DNA of 7,173 nt from Planctomycetota bacterium (lineage in GTDB: Bacteria > Planctomycetota > Planctomycetia > Pirellulales > Pirellulaceae). The stretch is taken from assembly GCA_026692885.1 (NCBI GenBank), contig JAPLNJ010001175.1, forward strand, positions 1 through 7,173. Direction: 5' to 3'. The notes beneath the pieces are model-generated. The model did no database searches. It was not told the DNA's origin and saw only the letters and a list, made by a program, of their open reading frames with translations. Shown here one piece after another: positions 1 to 6,200 of this stretch; positions within the stretch are counted from its first letter, which is position 1; each line of letters starts with the position of its first letter. A program made the translations under genes and the position numbers.

Positions 1-58
1 AAAACAGTGTCGCGAGGCAGGCCAGAGTTTGTTCCACTTCTGTTCCGCCCGCAGACAT
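1..58 (-). CDS. Start of a possible downstream gene, cut by the window edge
   Basis: An ATG at 56..58 opens a minus-strand frame that runs off the window without a stop and reads MSAGGTEVEQTLACLATLF. A good Shine-Dalgarno, AAGGA at 66..70, sits 7 nt upstream. The residues from TEVEQ onward look like an amphipathic helix, so the stretch is believable as a protein start, but 19 residues do not allow a family call. It begins 187 nt past the stop of the giant gene on the same strand, so it could be a co-transcribed neighbour or have its own promoter. It may also be an accidental open stretch next to a repeat. Confidence 0.42.
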   Translation of the reverse strand, partial: MSAGGTEVEQTLACLATLF

Positions 59-152
59 GGGTCAGTCCTTCAAATTTCAGTTCTTGCGGCCTCTGGGCAA
101 CGAGGGTGGAGAGTCTCGCCGCCGCAAAAACTGAAATTTGAACGACTGACCC
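59..152. repeat. Long imperfect inverted repeat (32-bp arms, 30-nt spacer)
   Basis: The arm at 59..90 (GGGTCAGTCC to TTGCGGC) and the arm at 121..152 (GCCGCAAAAA to CTGACCC) are reverse complements at 30 of 32 positions. The spacer is 91..120. Such arms could form a strong cruciform or RNA hairpin and look like a small palindromic mobile or REP-like element. No run of T follows on either strand, so it is not a standard intrinsic terminator. It lies between the giant gene and the candidate start at 58. Confidence 0.85.
66..70 (-). promoter_or_regulatory. Shine-Dalgarno AAGGA for the candidate gene at 1..58
   Basis: On the minus strand AAGGA is followed by 7 nt (CTGACCC) and then ATG, close to ideal spacing. 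It lies inside the left arm of the 59..152 inverted repeat. The other arm reads AACGA at the matching place, so the ribosome-binding site exists only because of one of the two arm mismatches. Confidence 0.45.
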
Positions 153-192
153 TGGCCGCTGTTTCCGCCCAATTTTGCGCGGCCCACCCCGC

Positions 193-220
193 CCCTCTCC
201 CCGGAGTACCGGGGCGAGGG
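193..220 (-). repeat. Short GC-rich hairpin just downstream of the giant gene
   Basis: On the + strand, CCCTCTCCCCGG (193..204) and CCGGGGCGAGGG (209..220) pair at 11 of 12 positions around the loop AGTA. It begins 25 nt after the TGA stop, a suitable place for stopping or stabilising the transcript, but no U-tract follows, so terminator function is unproven. The same sequence type, with the CCGGTACTCCGG centre as read on the minus strand, is one I remember as a dispersed intergenic repeat in planctomycete genomes. Confidence 0.7.
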
Positions 221-245
221 AGTTATTCTTCCGCCGTGCCTACTG

Positions 246-3200
246 TCACTTGTGATCCAGCACCAGCTTCTGAACGCGGCTCTTGGCCGCAATCGTGGGC
301 GGCTGGTTCCATTCGATTTCGAGCGAGCGGGTGTAGGCCGCCAAAGCGCCCTGGTAGTCCTTGCGTTTATCGAGGATCTCGCCGATGCGATTGTAGGGCA
401 GCGGCGTGGCGGCGCCGGCGGCCGCCCAGGCCTGGTAGACCCTCAAGGCGGTGTCCTCGTCGCCCTTACGTTCCAGCAGTTCGCCCAGGGCTTGATGAGC
501 GGCGCTCAAACCGCTGTCGGCCGCGATTGCCGCTTCCAGCAGTCGCCGGGCCTCGTCCAACCGGCCGGCCTCGACGGCCCCGGTGGCGGCTGCGAGGGCC
601 TCGCGGGCCTTGGCCAATTGCCCAGGGGGCGTGGCGATTTGGCCCTTGGCCACGGCTGCCGTTACGCCCGCCAGCATCAGCGTAGCATGACCGTTGCCGG
701 CAAAGCGGACGGCCTTGACCGCCACCTCGGGCTTGGGATTGACCCAGAGCATCCGGTACAGCGTGAGATGGGAGAGCACGGGGTTGCTGCCGGTCCAGGC
801 CACGTTGCTGCGCGTGCCGATCTCGCGGGCAAAACCCTCACTGGCGGAAGACCAATCCCACAGGTTCACGCCGCCCGCGAGCGGGACGTCGACTGCTGTG
901 CCGTCGGCGTATTGGACCTGATAGAGACCCAGGGCGCCGCGCGGGGTGAAAGCGCTGCCGTGAAGGAAATAGAATCCTTCCACAGAGAAGCCGACGGGCA
1001 GGGTGACTTCCGTGGGGAAGCCGGCCGCCCCGGGTCGGGCGGCGTTGCGCAGCACCACCACGCTGCGGGGGCCGGTGCCCATCTCGAACGGCACCCCTTG
1101 GAACGCGCGCTGGCCGGTGGGGAACGTGCGGGCGTCGCAGTTCTCGCCCTGATCGGGCCAGCCGTCTTGGCCGTCGTCAGGCGTCTTGTCCGTCAGCGAG
1201 CGATTGGCCACAACGGCCAGGTCCAGGGGGCGGAAGATCACGTCTTTGGGCAGTTCGCGCAGCGGCGTAATCGGCGCCACGGCGACGTCCAGCCCCAGCG
1301 CCAGGGCCGTGACGTTACGGAGGCCTTGCCGCGCGAGCTGCTCGTGCGACGTGGACCAACGGCGTTGGTCGAGCAACAGCCTGCCCCGGCCGACGGCCAC
1401 CTCGACCAAAGCGCCGGGGAACACCCATTCTCGTGCGCCGGCCGCGGCGACGGCGTAATCCTGGAGCGGCTCGATCATGACCTGCGGGTTCTCCGCCTGA
1501 CTGCCGGCCGCCTCGGAGCCGTCGTAGCTCTTCCAGTAGAGGTCTAGTTGCGTCAGCCCGGCGGTCAGCCGCGAGACGCCGTTTCGATAGCCGCGGCCTG
1601 CCCACATGCGGTAGGGTTGCGCGGTGATCGTAACCGGCGTTCCGGCCAACTCGCTGAGCCAGGCCGCAGCGGAGGGCGAGGCCCCGACCACGACCAGCGT
1701 AGCGCCCTGGGCCAGCGACGGTTTGCACCGGGCACCGGCCGTAGCGGCGTCCTTGTGGGCGGCGTCGATCAGGGCCACGTCGCCCGGTTTCAGCGGCGCC
1801 ACGTCCGCCACGACTTCCAGGGCAATCCCCGCCTCGCTCAGCCGCTTTTCCACCAGGCTGCCCGGAGCAACCACGGCCTTGAGGTTCTTTCCGGGCCGGC
1901 AAAATGCCTGCTCCGACGCGGCGTAATCGAGCAGTCTGACCAACAAATCGCGGGCCATCGGCTCCTGGTCGATGGCCTCGACCAGGGGCAACTGGCAGAG
2001 CAGGTACAGGCCCTGGCCCCGATAGCATTCCAGCAGTTGCACCCACTCCAGGCCGGTCTGCCCGCCGCTATTGGCCAACACCGTCGCCGCGCCGCCAGCA
2101 GGCTTGGTGTAGGCGCCGCGAGCGACAATCCGTTCGGGAGCCCAGAAGTGCAGATCCCACGAGCTGATGCCCGCCAGCACCGGGTGGCCCGGTGTCTGGA
2201 CAAAGACCTGACTGGCCCACTGCCGGGGCTCCAGGTGCGTGACCACGGGCAGGCCCGCGGGTGTGACGTCCTGAGCCAACACGATCATACGGCCGCCGTG
2301 GCCGACGAACTTATCGAGCCGCGTCATCGTCGCAGCCATGGTCTTCGTCAGGGCTTTCTCGCCGATGACCAGCACGGCGCCGGCCTCTGCGGGCGGCGCC
2401 AGGTCCTGCATCTCCGCAAAGGCCAGGCCGGCGCGCTTCAGGACGGCGACCGTCTGGCCGGCGGGATCGAACACAAACACCTTGCGCGACGGGGCCGCCA
2501 GGACCAGGGGCGTCTTCGGCCAGACCTCCAGATCGCGCTGCTCGCCGTAAACCAGTCGATCGTCGCCGTAGAGTTTCAGATCCAAGGTCCACGTGGTGCG
2601 CCGGCTGACCTGGGGCAGTGTGAAGCGGAGCGAGCCCCGCTGGAGATCGCCGCTTTGCATCTCGCGGCGGTCTTCGCCCTGGGCCTCCACACGGCCGTCG
2701 GGCGCCAGCAGACGCCACTGCAAGCGGAGCTTGGCCGGCACGTAAAGGTCGTTGTGCAGCGAATAGTCGCGGGTGACAGTGCTACCCGAGTAGCCGTGAT
2801 GCACCATTTCCGGCATGATGAATTGCTGGAGCATCCAGCCGCGCCGCGAGGGGCAGACGCCGCCGTAGAAGGCCACCACCGAGCAGCCGAGGTCGCGATG
2901 CCCGTCGAGGTTCTGTTTGTACATCCATGCCGCAGGGCCGGAGAAATGGTCCACGGCCGGCGAGAGCACGTCGTCCTCGCCCAGCACCACCGTCGGTCCG
3001 GGCGGCATCAGGCTGCCGGTCTTCCACAGGTTCTCGGTGTTCATCAGGAGCTTCTTGCCCCAGGAAACTTGGGTCTTGCGGTAAGGGCTGACCACCACTT
3101 CCTGGCCCATGGCGAAGGTATCGTCCAGTTTGCGGAAGAACCAGCCGTCGGGCAGGTACGCGCTGTGGCCGTGCATGGTGAAGCCTTCGTACGGCGAGCC

Positions 3201-6200
3201 GTAGGGGCTCAGGTAGTGGCCGGAAAAGGCGTAGTGTAAACCGCCAAGATCTTCGTCGCCGTTGTAGAAGGTCCACCGGTTTGGGTCCTGCTTCTGGAGC
3301 ACCTCGGTCAGGCTGCGGAGCCGCCGGGCGCCTTTCAGCGGATCGTCGCCCGAGTAGCTCAGGAATCCGTACCATTCGTTCGAGAGGTCCCAGGCGACGA
3401 TGCACGGATGGTTCTGGACCCGGCGGGCCCCGGCCAGGACATTGGCGCGAGCATTCTCCCAGTAAACGTCGCGGTCGACATTGTGCTTCGAGGAACTGTT
3501 GGCCACGTCCGCCAATTGCTCGGAGGCCATGAAGCCGTTCTCGTCCATGTAGTCCGGGATCGGTGCGCCGCGGCCCATGGTGAAGTCCAGGTCGGCGCCG
3601 TAGGGGCTTGGCGTGGTCACGGCCTTGGGCTTGATGCGGATGCCGTTCAACAGGATGTCGGCATCCTGGATCCACGTTTCGCGGAACCCGAAACGCTGGC
3701 GGGAGAGGTCCAGGATCTGGCCCGTGGCGGCGTCGCGGATCTCGACGGCCAGGACAACCAGGTGCGGATCGGCCGGGCTCCACAGCCGCGGGTCGGTCCA
3801 AGGCTGCAAGAAATTCAAAGCGACGGACTTGCCGAATTCGATCGCCACTTCCTGCCGGCCCAACTCCAGCACCGGGCGGCGGGCGTCCAACACGGTGGCT
3901 TTGACCAGAGCCCGAACGGGCCTTTCGGTGTGGTTGACCACGGAGAACTCCGCCGCGATTCGCTTCTGGCGGAACGAGGTGGTGATCAGCAGGTCGTCGG
4001 CGGCCACGGCGGGTGACATCTCCAGCAATACATCGCCGAGGAAAATGCGGTTGCAGGCGCTGAAGGAGCCTGGCGCGTCGAGGTAAAGTGGACTGGCCAG
4101 CGGGGCCTTGGGGTTCACATAGGCCGGGTCCATCACGGCCAGAATATCGCGAACGATGATCAGCAGGTCGTTGCTGCCGGGGCGCAGGACCGACGAAACG
4201 TCGATCACCAGGGGCGTGTTCGAACCGGCGACCGTGCCCACCTTCCGGCCGTTGACGAAGACCGTGCCGTGACAGCCCACATTCTCGACGACCAGGCGAT
4301 AGGTGCCGGCCGCCTGACGATCGCTCACCTCGAACGTGCGGCGGAAATAGGCGCCGAACTGCCGCCGCGGCGATTGTTCGAGTTCGATCTGCATCATCGG
4401 AACGGCTGTGGGCGTCCACTGGGCGTCGGCTGGCGGGACCTCGGCGGGCACCAAGGGGTAGAAGAACGCCCGCTGCCAGGTGCCGTTCAGGGAGAGGGTC
4501 CGACGCGCGGTTGCCAGCGGCTGCTTGAAGGACACGCGTTTGGCGTGACTGGCCGTGGCCGGATCGTGCCACGGCACGCTCTGCCGATAACCGGGGAAGA
4601 GCGAGATCGTATCCATCTCCGGCCAGCCCAGGTCGACGTTGCCGGCCGGCTTGACCGTGGCTTTGATCGAGTAGCCGGGATCGTCGTCGGTGACCTCGAA
4701 GGAGATCTCCCGAAGGATGCGCTGATGCGGCTGCAAGGTGATCCGCTGGGCGTCGCGTCCCGCGACTTGGCCCCAGTGTCCCTTGATGACACACTCGTAG
4801 TCCACGGTCACGGCCGCGGGCAGCGGGTTGGCCAGCAGGCATTGGGCGACAGGCTGCCCCTGCCCATTGCGCAGAAACTCCTGGGGCGAATCGGCCTCCT
4901 GCTCCTGGCCCCACCACGGATTGCGACTGCGAATCGGGTGGCCCTTGGTGTCTACAAACCGGATGAACGGGTTGACTCGCAACGCCGCGTCCACATTCGA
5001 CCACCATTGCTCGCCGAAACTCAACCCCGCGCGGAACGCACCCACCTCGGGTGCCCGAGTGTGGAGGATCAGCCGGGCAATACGCTCGGCCCGGCCGCCA
5101 GGAGTGACGACCTCGATTTCATCGCCCGCCTGGAGTCGTTGGGCGTCCAGCGATCGCAACTCCGCGAACCAGACGTTCGGCGCGACCTGCACGGGCAGGC
5201 TGGTGCTGCCGGCTTGGATCACGCGGCCGTTCAGGAACATCTCCAGCGGGTGATCTCCCTGCGGAACCTCCGTAATGCCGTTCCGGTTCTTTTGCGATTC
5301 GTAGAGGACGCCCACGTGGTACGTTCCGGTCTGGATCGCACCAAGCTTCCAGAACGCTCCGCTGTTGACCGGATCACCGATGAGCCGCGGAAGACTTTCG
5401 GCGATCGTGACCGTAGTCAGGCCCGCAACGATCTTGCCGGGCTCGATGGTGAACATGCCGTCGGTGACCAGCGGTTGGGCATGGCTGGCCTCGTAGACGT
5501 AATCGCCTTCGGAGTTGAGGGTCTCTTCAAAGGCTCCCTCCTGCGTCGGCGGAATCTGCCCCAGCAGTTTGGTGCGCTCGGCGGCCAGTTCCGCCTCAGA
5601 CTTGGCCGGCTTGACGGCGACCGGTTCCTCGATCGGTTGCCGGGCCGGGGGCAGCGGCTGGGGCACCGCGCCGCGCGGTGTGAAGGGGCCAAAGCGTTTG
5701 ATCTTCGAGACACGGATCTCGTCGACCATGCCGTTCCAACACAGGTGGCCGTATTCGGAACTGATCCGGATGTTCGTGGGCAGCCCGGCCCACTTGAGCG
5801 GCCCTTGCGTGGTGCGGGCGTAGAGCACTCCGTCCACATACAGGCGCACTGCCGAAGCGTCCCACGTGGCGGCCACATGCGTCCACTGGCCCTTGCGCAT
5901 GCGCCCGAGACTCACCTCGGCCGAACCCGCCAGGCTGCTGCCCTTGCCCGGGGCGTACTGCCAGCAGTAGCGCAGTGTGCAACTGGTGTCGGCCTGGAAA
6001 TGGGCCAGCGGCCCGTCCGCGTTGCAGATGGCCAACAGACAGTGGATTGGCGGATCGGTTCGCGCGGGCCGCGCCGCGACTTGCGGCACTTCGTCGGGTG
6101 AAAGCCAGAACTCGAGGGTCCCCTCGGGGGGCAGCTTATCGAGCGGCAGGGGGATCATCACCGCGTCGGGTTTCTCCAACCGGAGGGCCCGCCCGAAGCG

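Noticed and set aside
59..152. Intrinsic terminator of the giant gene
   Set aside because: The stem is strong, but the arms are separated by 30 nt and no T-run follows on the minus strand. It is kept as a repeat only.
77..292. 71-codon minus-strand frame across the left spacer
   Set aside because: It overlaps the end of the giant gene and runs through both hairpin repeats. Its TPSPRYSGERGG stretch is simply the translation of the 193..220 repeat.
2782..5007. 741-codon minus-strand frame inside the giant gene
   Set aside because: It overlaps the GH2 core in another frame. Its translation is low-complexity Arg/Pro/Gly/Ala without domains.
4269..6101. 610-codon open frame on the + strand opposite the giant gene, and others such as 1548..3239 and 252..1547
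   Set aside because: They lie wholly antisense to a gene with clear domain content. They have skewed Arg/Gly/Ala-rich composition and no recognisable motifs, and are the usual shadow frames of GC-rich coding DNA.
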